The translations under genes were made by a program, and so were the position numbers. A stretch of 6,943 bases of DNA from Flavobacterium psychrophilum (lineage in GTDB: Bacteria > Bacteroidota > Bacteroidia > Flavobacteriales > Flavobacteriaceae), in NCBI GenBank assembly GCA_945878515.1, contig CAMCTL010000170.1:1-6943 (forward strand), given 5' to 3'. Below the pieces are notes generated by a model that saw only the letters and a list, made by a program, of their open reading frames with translations, was not told the DNA's origin and did not search any database. Positions 1-4,733 of the stretch are shown here, piece after piece (within the stretch, counting starts at the first letter, position 1; each line of letters opens with the position of its first letter).

Positions 1-224
1 GTTGCTTGTTCATAAGCATCCTCATCAATTTCTACAGCATCTATTTGCTCTGCAGTACTTCGTTGTGCCAGCATTAAAGCGATAATTCCGGTTCCCGTTC
101 CAATGTCTAAAATGCTATAGGGATTATTTTCGATGGGAGTCCACGCACCAAGCAAAACGCCATCGGTTCCGATTTTCATGGCACATCGATCTTGTTCAAC
201 AGAAAATTGTTTGAATTGAAACAT
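1..224 (-). CDS. trmN6: tRNA1(Val) (adenine37-N6)-methyltransferase, N-terminal part (cut by window start)
   Basis: The visible 75 residues match the start of the YfiC/TrmN6 family, SAM-dependent methyltransferases that modify A37 of tRNA1(Val) in the cytoplasm. The family's N-terminal pattern is present: FKQFSV near residue 4, then [17 protein letters not shown] at 12-28. SAM-binding motif I follows as DIGTGTG (40-46), and an acidic motif II as VEID (64-67). The catalytic NPPY motif and the rest of the Rossmann domain lie beyond the window edge. The start at 224 is preferred because the conserved region begins at once and the leader is A-rich. An in-frame ATG at 236 would add only four residues. 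The gene runs in the same direction as rimM and the four-helix-bundle gene but is separated from them by the repeat-filled segment. The family call is firm; the exact substrate is inferred from the family. Confidence 0.85.
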   Translation of the reverse strand, partial: MFQFKQFSVEQDRCAMKIGTDGVLLGAWTPIENNPYSILDIGTGTGIIALMLAQRSTAEQIDAVEIDEDAYEQA

Positions 225-248
225 AATTTTAGACATCAAGTGGATATG

Positions 249-348
249 AAAAATTCCAATATTTTAAATTTCAAATTCCAATCCTAAGGGAAATTCCAAA
301 AAAAATTTCCAACCAAAGAAATAGAAATTCCAATATTTTAAATTCCAA
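249..348 (-). repeat. Left cluster of TTGGAATTT-type repeats (minus orientation)
   Basis: On the minus strand this stretch reads as three imperfect units containing TTGGAATTT and AATATTGGAATTT. The outer one (249-281) and inner one (325-348) share TTTAAAATATTGGAATTT. They are inverted relative to the array at 945-1098, especially its last unit at 1066-1098. The stretch ends 12-24 nt upstream of the trmN6 start, so it forms that gene's leader. I see no exact TAnnTTTG promoter box here for trmN6. Confidence 0.75.
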
Positions 349-372
349 AACACAAATCGGGAAAATAGTTTT

Positions 373-461
373 TCTAATTAATTTTAGTTCCAAATATTAG
401 ATTAAACTATTCGATTAACCATTCCGAATTATTGGAATTTGGAATTTCGGTATAGGAATTT
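373..461 (+). repeat. Left copy of an approximately 90-nt direct repeat flanking the four-helix-bundle gene
   Basis: This block aligns with 886-974 in the same orientation, with about 73 identical columns out of 90 by hand and two single-base gaps. Shared landmarks, in order, are TTCCAAAT, TTAGATTA, TATTCGA and TATTGGAATTTGGAATTTC. The matching extends well beyond the simple TTGGAATTT unit, so it reflects a true duplication rather than low-complexity similarity. It ends just before the stop codon of the gene at 467-820. Confidence 0.75.
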
Positions 462-466
462 CCTTT

Positions 467-820
467 TTATTTGGGATTTATTTTTGTTATGATTACCGAT
501 AGAATTTTTCTTAATTCTTCAACTTCAAAAAGTAAATTTTCTGAAATTTCTTTTAATTCTGGATTTAATTCCTGTAATAATCGCAGCCAATATTTTGATT
601 CTTTGGCTTCTTTTCTAGCTATTTTCAATCGAAATGACAAGTCTTTTTCGCCAAGTTTTTCATTTGCTTCAATATAATTTGCGCCAACCGATCCTGACGA
701 TCTTATTAATTGTTTGCCATCTTCAATGTTTGAAATAGTTTTAGGCAGCTTTTGAATATACATTCTACATTCTTTAGCAAACAAAAAAGTTCTTTCTTCT
801 AAATCATAAGGTTTTTCCAT
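467..820 (-). CDS. Four-helix-bundle protein, 23S rRNA intervening-sequence (IVP)/S23 family
   Basis: The 117-residue product has the size and pattern of the family first seen inside 23S rRNA intervening sequences, related in fold to the Avd accessory protein of diversity-generating retroelements. It is all-helical and charged. It carries the signature QLIRSSGSVGANYIEA (37-52) and the second signature KIARKEAKESKYWLRLL (66-82). There is no signal peptide or membrane segment, so it should be cytoplasmic. The family forms small oligomers and may bind nucleic acid, but its cellular role is not settled. An upstream in-frame ATG at 862 is possible but would add 14 residues encoded by the flanking repeat (EFGIYLFLEF), so the ATG at 820 is preferred. 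No 23S rRNA surrounds it, and it is framed on both sides by inverted and direct repeats. It may be co-transcribed with rpsP-rimM or use the possible promoter near 905-912. Confidence 0.88.
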   Translation of the reverse strand: MEKPYDLEERTFLFAKECRMYIQKLPKTISNIEDGKQLIRSSGSVGANYIEANEKLGEKDLSFRLKIARKEAKESKYWLRLLQELNPELKEISENLLFEVEELRKILSVIITKINPK

Positions 821-830
821 AATAATATCA

Positions 831-864
831 AATTCCAAAAATAGATAAATTCCAAATTCCAATA
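831..864 (-). repeat. Repeat copy in the leader of the four-helix-bundle gene, inverted partner of 430-447
   Basis: Positions 847-864 are the exact complement of 430-447 (TATTGGAATTTGGAATTT), an 18-nt perfect inverted pair placed just outside the two ends of the gene. A further GGAATTT in this copy can pair with AAATTCC downstream of the stop. In RNA from the minus strand the two flanks could form a long stem with the whole reading frame in the loop. Confidence 0.75.
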
Positions 865-885
865 CTAAAAAGAGAAAATATATTA

Positions 886-974
886 TCTAGTTGATTTTGA
901 ATTCCAAATTTAGATTATAATATTCGAATTTGCATTGCCAAATATTGGAATTTGGAATTTCAGTATTGGAATTT
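886..974 (+). repeat. Right copy of the approximately 90-nt direct repeat
   Basis: This is the partner of 373-461, at about 81% identity by hand. Its last part (945-974) is the start of the first unit of the tandem array that runs on toward rimM. Two same-orientation copies either side of the gene could recombine and delete it. Confidence 0.75.
905..912 (-). promoter_or_regulatory. Possible -7 promoter box for the four-helix-bundle gene
   Basis: On the minus strand this reads TAAATTTG, an exact fit to the Bacteroidetes TAnnTTTG element, about 85 nt upstream of the ATG at 820. A TTTG lies upstream, but its spacing of about 26 nt is longer than usual. The match is weak because the surrounding repeats contain many ATTTGG strings by composition. 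Confidence 0.3.
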
Positions 975-1098
975 AATTTTTTGTTGGATTTTGGAATATC
1001 AGTATTGGAATTTCCTTTCTTTTTGTTGGAATTTGGAATTTCAGTATTGGAATTTAATTTTTTGGTTGGAATTTGGAGTTTAAAATATTGGAATTTCC
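945..1098 (+). repeat. Tandem array of four imperfect 33-42 nt units downstream of rimM
   Basis: The units start at 945, 984, 1026 and 1066 and measure about 39, 42, 40 and 33 nt. Each opens with TTGGAATTTGGAATTT or a close variant, continues with CAGTATTGGAATTT and ends in a T-rich linker. A similar single unit lies at 432-473 and shares the TTTCC-plus-T-rich ending of the second unit. The array ends two bases from the rimM stop codon. It contains no variable spacers, so it is not CRISPR. Confidence 0.85.
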
Positions 1099-1100
1099 AA

Positions 1101-1625
1101 TTAAAGGTACATTTCAATCAAGCCTTCTGGCAAATCCATAATGACTTTTTTGTTTTCACGGTCAATTTTAACCAAGAAATGGTCAATCATCGGGATTAGT
1201 ATTTCGGCTCCGTCTTTTAGAACTTCAAAAAGTGGTTGTGCCGTAGTGTCGTTGATGGATTGAATTTCTCCAACATATCCTAAACGTTTGTCTTCGACTT
1301 CAAAACCAATTACTTCGTGAAAGTAAAACTTGTTACCCGTAAGTTTTGGCAACATTTTTAGTGGAAGATATAAATCATTTCCGAGTAGCGCCTCGGCTTC
1401 TTCTTCGGTATTTACATCTTCAAAACGAATTCTAAGGAAATCATTTTTGTGCAATGAGCTAGTTTCAATAAAAAAAGGAACCAAGTGTTTGTTGCATTCA
1501 ACAAACACTGATTCCAAGTTTTCGTATAACTCCGGTTCGTCTGTGTCTAAATAGGCTAAGACTTCTCCTTTGAAACTAAATTTTTTAGCGATTTTACCTA
1601 AATAAAAACAATCTTCTTTACGCAT
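1101..1625 (-). CDS. rimM: Ribosome maturation factor RimM
   Basis: RimM is a cytoplasmic assembly factor that binds protein S19 and helps mature the head of the 30S subunit. The 174-residue product is of normal family length. It has the N-terminal RimM domain (about 1-92, with YLGKIAKKFSFKGEV at 8-22) followed by the PRC-barrel domain (about 98-174, with YFHEVIGFEV at 101-110, LIPMIDHFLVKID at 143-155 and the typical LPEGLIEMY ending). It follows rpsP after 15 nt in the same direction, the common rpsP-rimM pairing. The leader contains AGAAGG five bases before the ATG, a Shine-Dalgarno-like stretch uncommon among the genes here. It may aid reinitiation after rpsP. No ordinary terminator is seen after the stop; the repeat array begins almost at once. 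Confidence 0.95.
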   Translation of the reverse strand: MRKEDCFYLGKIAKKFSFKGEVLAYLDTDEPELYENLESVFVECNKHLVPFFIETSSLHKNDFLRIRFEDVNTEEEAEALLGNDLYLPLKMLPKLTGNKFYFHEVIGFEVEDKRLGYVGEIQSINDTTAQPLFEVLKDGAEILIPMIDHFLVKIDRENKKVIMDLPEGLIEMYL

Positions 1626-1640
1626 TTTCGCCTTCTAAAA

Positions 1641-2198
1641 TTATGCTTCTGGTGTTTCCTCAGTAGCAGGAGCTTCTTCAGTTGCAGCTTCAACTTCAGT
1701 AACTTCTTCTTCTACAGCAGGAGTTGCAGCAGCAATAGCGTCAGCTTCAGCTTGTGCGGCAGCAGCTAAACGTTTTGCATTTACATCTTGTTCCGCTTTG
1801 AAAGCTTTGGCTTTAGCATCAGCTTGCGCTTTAGTTAAACCTTCTTTTTTAGCATCTACTTTTCCAGCTTTTGCTTCTAACCAAGCCGCTAATTTTGCAT
1901 CAGCTTGTTCTTGAGTCAAAGCTCCTTTACGAATTCCTCCATCAAGGTGGTGTTTCAATAAAGCACCTTTGTAAGAAAGAATAGCTTTTGCTGTATCAGT
2001 TGGTTGAGCACCATTGTGCAACCATTTTACTGCGCTATCCAAGTTCAATTCGATAGTTGCAGGGTTTGTGTTTGGATTGTAAGTACCAATTTTCTCTAGG
2101 TATTTACCATCTCTTTTTGAGCGAGCATCTGCTGCTACAACCCAGTAAAACGGTTTTTGTTTTTTACCGTGTCTCTGTAATCTAATTTTTACTGACAT
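1641..2198 (-). CDS. rpsP: 30S ribosomal protein bS16 with long C-terminal tail
   Basis: bS16 is a primary structural protein of the 30S subunit body. Residues 1-82 are the conserved core (VKIRLQRHGKKQKPFYWVV at 3-21, then ARSKRDGKYLEKIGTYNP at 25-42). The product is 185 residues, about twice the 80-90 of E. coli S16. The extension has a Lys/Ala-rich, probably helical part (about 95-150, with two QADAK repeats) and a very acidic Ala/Glu/Thr tail (160-185). Long S16 tails of this kind are, to my knowledge, normal in Bacteroidetes. It is the first gene of the operon with rimM and has a good -7 promoter box upstream. The tail's role is unknown. Confidence 0.96.
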   Translation of the reverse strand: MSVKIRLQRHGKKQKPFYWVVAADARSKRDGKYLEKIGTYNPNTNPATIELNLDSAVKWLHNGAQPTDTAKAILSYKGALLKHHLDGGIRKGALTQEQADAKLAAWLEAKAGKVDAKKEGLTKAQADAKAKAFKAEQDVNAKRLAAAAQAEADAIAAATPAVEEEVTEVEAATEEAPATEETPEA

Positions 2199-2217
2199 AA
2201 TCTAATGATTAAATTTT

Positions 2218-2232
2218 GAGGTACTCGACCTC
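2218..2232 (-). promoter_or_regulatory. Small hairpin in the rpsP leader
   Basis: The minus-strand RNA reads GAGGU-CGAGU-ACCUC, a 5-bp stem with a 5-nt loop, between the predicted transcription start and the rpsP ATG. A second weak stem (UAAUC/GAUUA, 2198-2211) reaches the A of the start codon. Ribosomal-protein leaders often carry autoregulatory structures, but these stems are short and could be chance. Confidence 0.3.
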
Positions 2233-2247
2233 GATTAATTAAGGGTG

Positions 2248-2255
2248 CAAAGATA
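2248..2255 (-). promoter_or_regulatory. Promoter -7 box for rpsP-rimM
   Basis: On the minus strand this reads TATCTTTG followed by CACC, an exact match to the Bacteroidetes TAnnTTTG element. It lies about 50 nt upstream of the rpsP start. Transcription would begin near 2240-2243. No clean TTTG -33 box is present at the expected distance; the region there is simply AT-rich. Confidence 0.65.
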
Positions 2256-2368
2256 CACTTTTTATCAATAAATACTAATTCGATTTTTATTTTAATGATT
2301 GACACTGCATTATCTTGATTTTCTATAATAATTTGTAGTTCTTTCTTCGTTTTTAGATCAAAATACTA

Positions 2369-2376
2369 TACTTTCG
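2369..2376 (+). promoter_or_regulatory. Weak candidate promoter for the lipoprotein gene
   Basis: TACTTTCG differs at one base from TAnnTTTG, and TTCG at 2346-2349, also one base off the -33 TTTG, lies 19 nt upstream. A similar TATCTTCG at 2442-2449 is too close to the ATG at 2451 to serve unless translation starts further in. The region 2199-2450 otherwise holds only the divergent rpsP promoter and leader. Confidence 0.3.
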
Positions 2377-2450
2377 TATTAATAAACAATATTTTTGAAA
2401 TGGGCTTAGCGAATTCCATTTTTAAATTATAAAACAAATAGTATCTTCGA

Positions 2451-2945
2451 ATGAAAAAACAGTTTATTTATTTATTTATATGCTTGGCTTTTGTTTCTTG
2501 TAGCGATAATGTTAAGTTTAATAACCCTGCCGTTGAGGGTCAGAAAAACAACGTTTTTTGGAGGGCGGTCGACTCTAAAGCTACCCTTATTAATGGTGTC
2601 TTAACGATTAATGGCTTTTTAAGAAATGAAAAATTGACTTTAATAATACCTTCGCCCAAATCTAAGGTTAGTCTTAATAATAAAAATAGTTATGTAACCT
2701 ATATTCTAGGGGCGAGCACAACAAGAACTGCTACCTATGTTTTAACTGATAACAGTGGTGGAGATATTACTTTTTCAACTGGATTAGGAATTGGTGATGG
2801 ACAAATTGTGATTACCGGATTTGATGGAGTGAATAATATAGTTTCTGGAACATTCAAGTTTAATGCAAAGAACAGCAATACCAGCCCGTTGGCCGAACCA
2901 ATTTTAAACTTTCAGTATGGTAGTTTCTATATTCCATTGAAGTAG
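2451..2945 (+). CDS. Small secreted lipoprotein of unknown function (resembles the DUF6252 type)
   Basis: The 164-residue product starts with a lipoprotein signal peptide: two lysines, a hydrophobic stretch (5-15) and FVSC, with Cys17 the likely lipidated residue. The mature protein should be anchored in a membrane facing the periplasm or the surface. The sequence after Cys17 (SDNVKFNNPA) has no clear Lys-Asp/Glu-rich surface-export signal. The rest looks all-beta, rich in Thr, Gly and Asn. The pattern FNNPAVEGQKNNVFWRA (24-40), a central GDGQIVITGF (115-124) and SGTFKFNA (132-139) near the end recalls the DUF6252 lipoproteins of Flavobacteria; this is from memory, not a search. It is a single gene, divergent from rpsP, and 158 nt separate it from the next gene. 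No enzyme motif is visible. Confidence 0.85.
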   Translation: MKKQFIYLFICLAFVSCSDNVKFNNPAVEGQKNNVFWRAVDSKATLINGVLTINGFLRNEKLTLIIPSPKSKVSLNNKNSYVTYILGASTTRTATYVLTDNSGGDITFSTGLGIGDGQIVITGFDGVNNIVSGTFKFNAKNSNTSPLAEPILNFQYGSFYIPLK

Positions 2946-3070
2946 TAAATTGGTTTTTATATTTTAGAAAAAGATTATAGTTATTTCTTTTGAATCCTAA
3001 ATTTAAAGTTTTATTCAAAATAAAAAGTTATAATTAAGCTATTGTGTAGTAGATTAGAATAAAATTAGAT

Positions 3071-3078
3071 TACATTTG
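3071..3078 (+). promoter_or_regulatory. Promoter -7 box for the RRM gene
   Basis: TACATTTG fits TAnnTTTG exactly and lies 25 nt before the ATG at 3104. This gives a short leader of about 20 nt with no Shine-Dalgarno sequence. No clear TTTG -33 box is seen at the usual spacing. The rest of the gap 2946-3070 is AT-rich, with no gene or convincing terminator. Confidence 0.55.
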
Positions 3079-3103
3079 TCAAAATTATACTAAATAAGTA
3101 CAT

Positions 3104-3466
3104 ATGAATATTTTTGTTGGAAGTCTTCCGTTCAGTATTGAGGAAGCAGATTTAAGAGAGTCTTTCGAGGCTTATGGTGCAGTTGATTCTGTAAAAATTA
3201 TTACCGATAAATTTACTGGAAGAAGTAAAGGATTTGGTTTTGTTGAAATGCCAAGTGATGCAGAAGCTCAAAAAGCAATTGACGAGTTAAACGGAGCGAC
3301 TGTTCAAGGTCGTGCTATTGTAGTGAATAAGTCTGAGCCAAAACCAGAAGGCGAAAGAAGAAGTTTCAATAACAATCGTGGTGGAGATTCTCGCGGAGGT
3401 TATGGTGGTGGAAACAGCCGTGGTGGAGACAACCGTGGAGGTGGAGACAGAGGCGGAAGATATTAA
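3104..3466 (+). CDS. Single-RRM RNA-binding protein with Gly/Arg-rich tail
   Basis: The 120-residue protein is one RNA-recognition motif (1-78) plus a disordered tail. RNP2 is IFVGSL (3-8) and RNP1 is KGFGFVEM (42-49), with the aromatic residues that stack on RNA bases (Phe4, Phe44, Phe46) all present. The tail (about 90-120) repeats RGG and GGG around Asn, Asp and Ser, like RGG boxes. Such proteins bind single-stranded RNA in the cytoplasm. In Bacteroidetes and cyanobacteria they are often abundant and linked to cold or stress, though that role is not shown here. The gene has its own -7 box and a strong terminator just after it, so it is probably a single-gene transcript. The start at 3104 puts RNP2 at residue 3, as usual for the family. 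Confidence 0.94.
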   Translation: MNIFVGSLPFSIEEADLRESFEAYGAVDSVKIITDKFTGRSKGFGFVEMPSDAEAQKAIDELNGATVQGRAIVVNKSEPKPEGERRSFNNNRGGDSRGGYGGGNSRGGDNRGGGDRGGRY

Positions 3467-3485
3467 TATTCTTTTCAATCATATA

Positions 3486-3519
3486 AAAAAAGGTGTCAAT
3501 GAAAATTGACACCTTTTTT
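3486..3519. terminator. Intrinsic terminator, probably bidirectional
   Basis: A perfect 15-bp stem (3486-3500 with 3505-3519) closes a GAAA loop. The core is GGTGTCAAT/ATTGACACC, flanked by A and T runs. On the plus strand the T run follows the hairpin 20 nt after the RRM gene stop. On the minus strand the complementary T run can end leuB transcription. It lies between the two convergent genes. Confidence 0.92.
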
Positions 3520-3540
3520 GGTTAGGCAAAATTTGTTTAT

Positions 3541-3580
3541 AGTTTCAAGTTTAAAGTTCCGCAACTTCAAACCTGAAACT
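3541..3580 (-). repeat. Palindromic hairpin repeat downstream of leuB
   Basis: Two 18-nt arms (3541-3558 and 3563-3580) pair around a 4-nt loop. The two non-Watson-Crick positions are G-U pairs in minus-strand RNA but A-C mismatches in plus-strand RNA, so the stem favours RNA read from leuB. It starts 14 nt after the leuB stop and has no T run of its own. It resembles the AGTTTCA/CTTTAAAC palindromes scattered between genes in Flavobacterium, from memory. Confidence 0.6.
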
Positions 3581-3594
3581 TTAAACAAAATAAA

Positions 3595-4656
3595 CTAAAG
3601 ATTTGCAACCAACCAGTCACCAACTTCGCTGGTGGAATAGGCTTTTTCTCCTTTTGCAACTAAATCTTCAGTAACAATTCCTTGTTCTAATGATTTGTTT
3701 ACTACTAATCTAATCGCTTCCGCTTCTGCTTTTAATCCAAAAGCATCTTCAAACATCATCGCTGCTGATAATACTGTTGCCAATGGATTAGCAATATTTA
3801 ATCCTGTAGCTTGCGGATATGATCCGTGAATTGGCTCATACAATGAAGTGTGCTCTCCTACAGATGCTGATGGCATTAAGCCCATAGAACCTGAAATTAC
3901 AGATGCTTCATCAGTCAAAATATCACCAAATAAATTTTCAGTAATCAATACGTCATAAGAATTTGGCCATTGCACCAAACGCATCGCAACAGCATCAACA
4001 AATTCATAAGAAACGGTTACTTCTGGATAGTCTTTTTCCATTGCTTGAACGGTTTCTCTCCATAGACGAGAGGTTTCCAAAACGTTAGCTTTATCAACGC
4101 AACACAATTTTTTAGAACGTGTCATTGCCAATTCGAATCCTTTTTTAGCCAAACGTTGCACTTCGGCTCTGGTGTAAACACAGTTGTCGAAAGCTGTTTC
4201 GCCACCGTCTTTTCTTCCTTTTTCACCAAAATAAATTCCTCCGGTCAATTCTCTTAAGAAAACCAAATCCGTTCCTTCGATTCTTTCTCTTTTTAAAGGA
4301 GAATTATCAATTAACGATGGGAAAGTAAAGGTTGGACGCACATTGGCAAACAAACCTAATTTTTTGCGCATCAATAATAGACCTTGCTCTGGTCTAACAG
4401 GAGCGCTTGGGTCATTATCGTATTTTGGATGTCCGATAGCGCCAAACAAAACCGCATCGGCTTTCATACAGATTTCGTGCGTTTCATCTGGATAAGGAAC
4501 TCCAACGGCGTCAATTGCGCAAGCCCCTGTCAATGCAGGTGTCCAAGTGATTTCGTGATTGAATTTTTTAGCAATAGCATCCGAAACTTTTACAGCTTCA
4601 TTTACAACTTCTGGTCCGATTCCGTCTCCAGCTAATAGGGCGATGTTAAATTTCAT
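3595..4656 (-). CDS. leuB: 3-isopropylmalate dehydrogenase
   Basis: LeuB oxidises and decarboxylates 3-isopropylmalate to 2-oxoisocaproate with NAD, the third dedicated step of leucine synthesis, in the cytoplasm. The 353-residue length is typical. Visible features are GDGIGPEV (10-17), the substrate arginines Arg97, Arg107 and Arg135 (the last in RELTGGIYFG), catalytic Tyr142, Lys189 in DKANVLE, and the metal ligands Asp221, Asp245 and Asp249 within NLFGDILTDE. The NAD-binding loop follows as EPIHGSYP. All key residues are present, so the enzyme should be active. It is the last gene of the leu cluster, 75 nt after the LeuA-like gene. Its ATG is preceded by an A-rich AAAAAATATAAATA leader instead of a Shine-Dalgarno sequence. 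Confidence 0.97.
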   Translation of the reverse strand: MKFNIALLAGDGIGPEVVNEAVKVSDAIAKKFNHEITWTPALTGACAIDAVGVPYPDETHEICMKADAVLFGAIGHPKYDNDPSAPVRPEQGLLLMRKKLGLFANVRPTFTFPSLIDNSPLKRERIEGTDLVFLRELTGGIYFGEKGRKDGGETAFDNCVYTRAEVQRLAKKGFELAMTRSKKLCCVDKANVLETSRLWRETVQAMEKDYPEVTVSYEFVDAVAMRLVQWPNSYDVLITENLFGDILTDEASVISGSMGLMPSASVGEHTSLYEPIHGSYPQATGLNIANPLATVLSAAMMFEDAFGLKAEAEAIRLVVNKSLEQGIVTEDLVAKGEKAYSTSEVGDWLVANL

Positions 4657-4657
4657 T

Positions 4658-4733
4658 ATTTATATTTTTTGCTTTAATGGTATTTATATTTTTCTGTTTG
4701 TTATTGCAATTGATTTTATTGCATTTATATTTT
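4658..4733 (+). repeat. Three short ATTTATATTTT repeats between the leuA-like gene and leuB
   Basis: Identical 11-nt copies lie at 4658-4668, 4682-4692 and 4723-4733, with TTATTGCA also repeated between the last two. On the transcribed strand they read AAAATATAAAT. The first copy sits just before the leuB ATG, where an A-rich stretch helps initiation in Bacteroidetes. The third overlaps the stop of the upstream gene. Confidence 0.5.

Larger units (their letters stand above)
249..1098. mobile_element. Candidate repeat-bounded cassette carrying a four-helix-bundle (IVP-family) gene
   Basis: This segment fills the gap between trmN6 and rimM. Its outer ends are a 33-nt inverted pair: the complement of 249-281 matches 1066-1098 at 29 of 33 positions by hand alignment. 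Inside are further copies of the same TTGGAATTT-type unit. On the left (249-348) they point one way and on the right (945-1098) the other, and a single gene (467-820) sits between. There is no transposase and no clear target-site duplication, so autonomous transposition is not supported. It could be a non-autonomous element mobilised in trans, a repeat cluster that grew around the gene, or an RNA-processed element. The cassette extent is my inference from the repeats. Confidence 0.45.

Noticed and set aside
821..862. N-terminal extension of the four-helix-bundle protein from the ATG at 862
   Set aside because: The 14 extra residues are encoded by the repeat copy (GGAATTTGGAATTT) and are not part of the family, which starts near MEKPYDLEERTF.
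945..1098. CRISPR array
   Set aside because: The units follow each other directly and no unique spacers of constant length separate them; there are no cas genes in the window.
887..1117. Minus-strand 76-codon frame rich in NSNTEIPNSN repeats, and the overlapping plus-strand frame at 930-1199
   Set aside because: Both are translations of the tandem DNA repeat and run into rimM; the repeat simply lacks stops in these frames. The composition is that of the repeat, not of a protein family.
3009..3025. Terminator after the lipoprotein gene (TTTTATT-CAA-AATAAAA)
   Set aside because: The stem is only 7 A-T pairs and is not followed by a T run on the plus strand.
4384..4635. Plus-strand open frame inside leuB, and similar frames at 1330-1554, 3287-3478, 471-677 and 6515-6772
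   Set aside because: They lie opposite well-supported genes or the pseudogene, match no family and have the composition of antisense frames.
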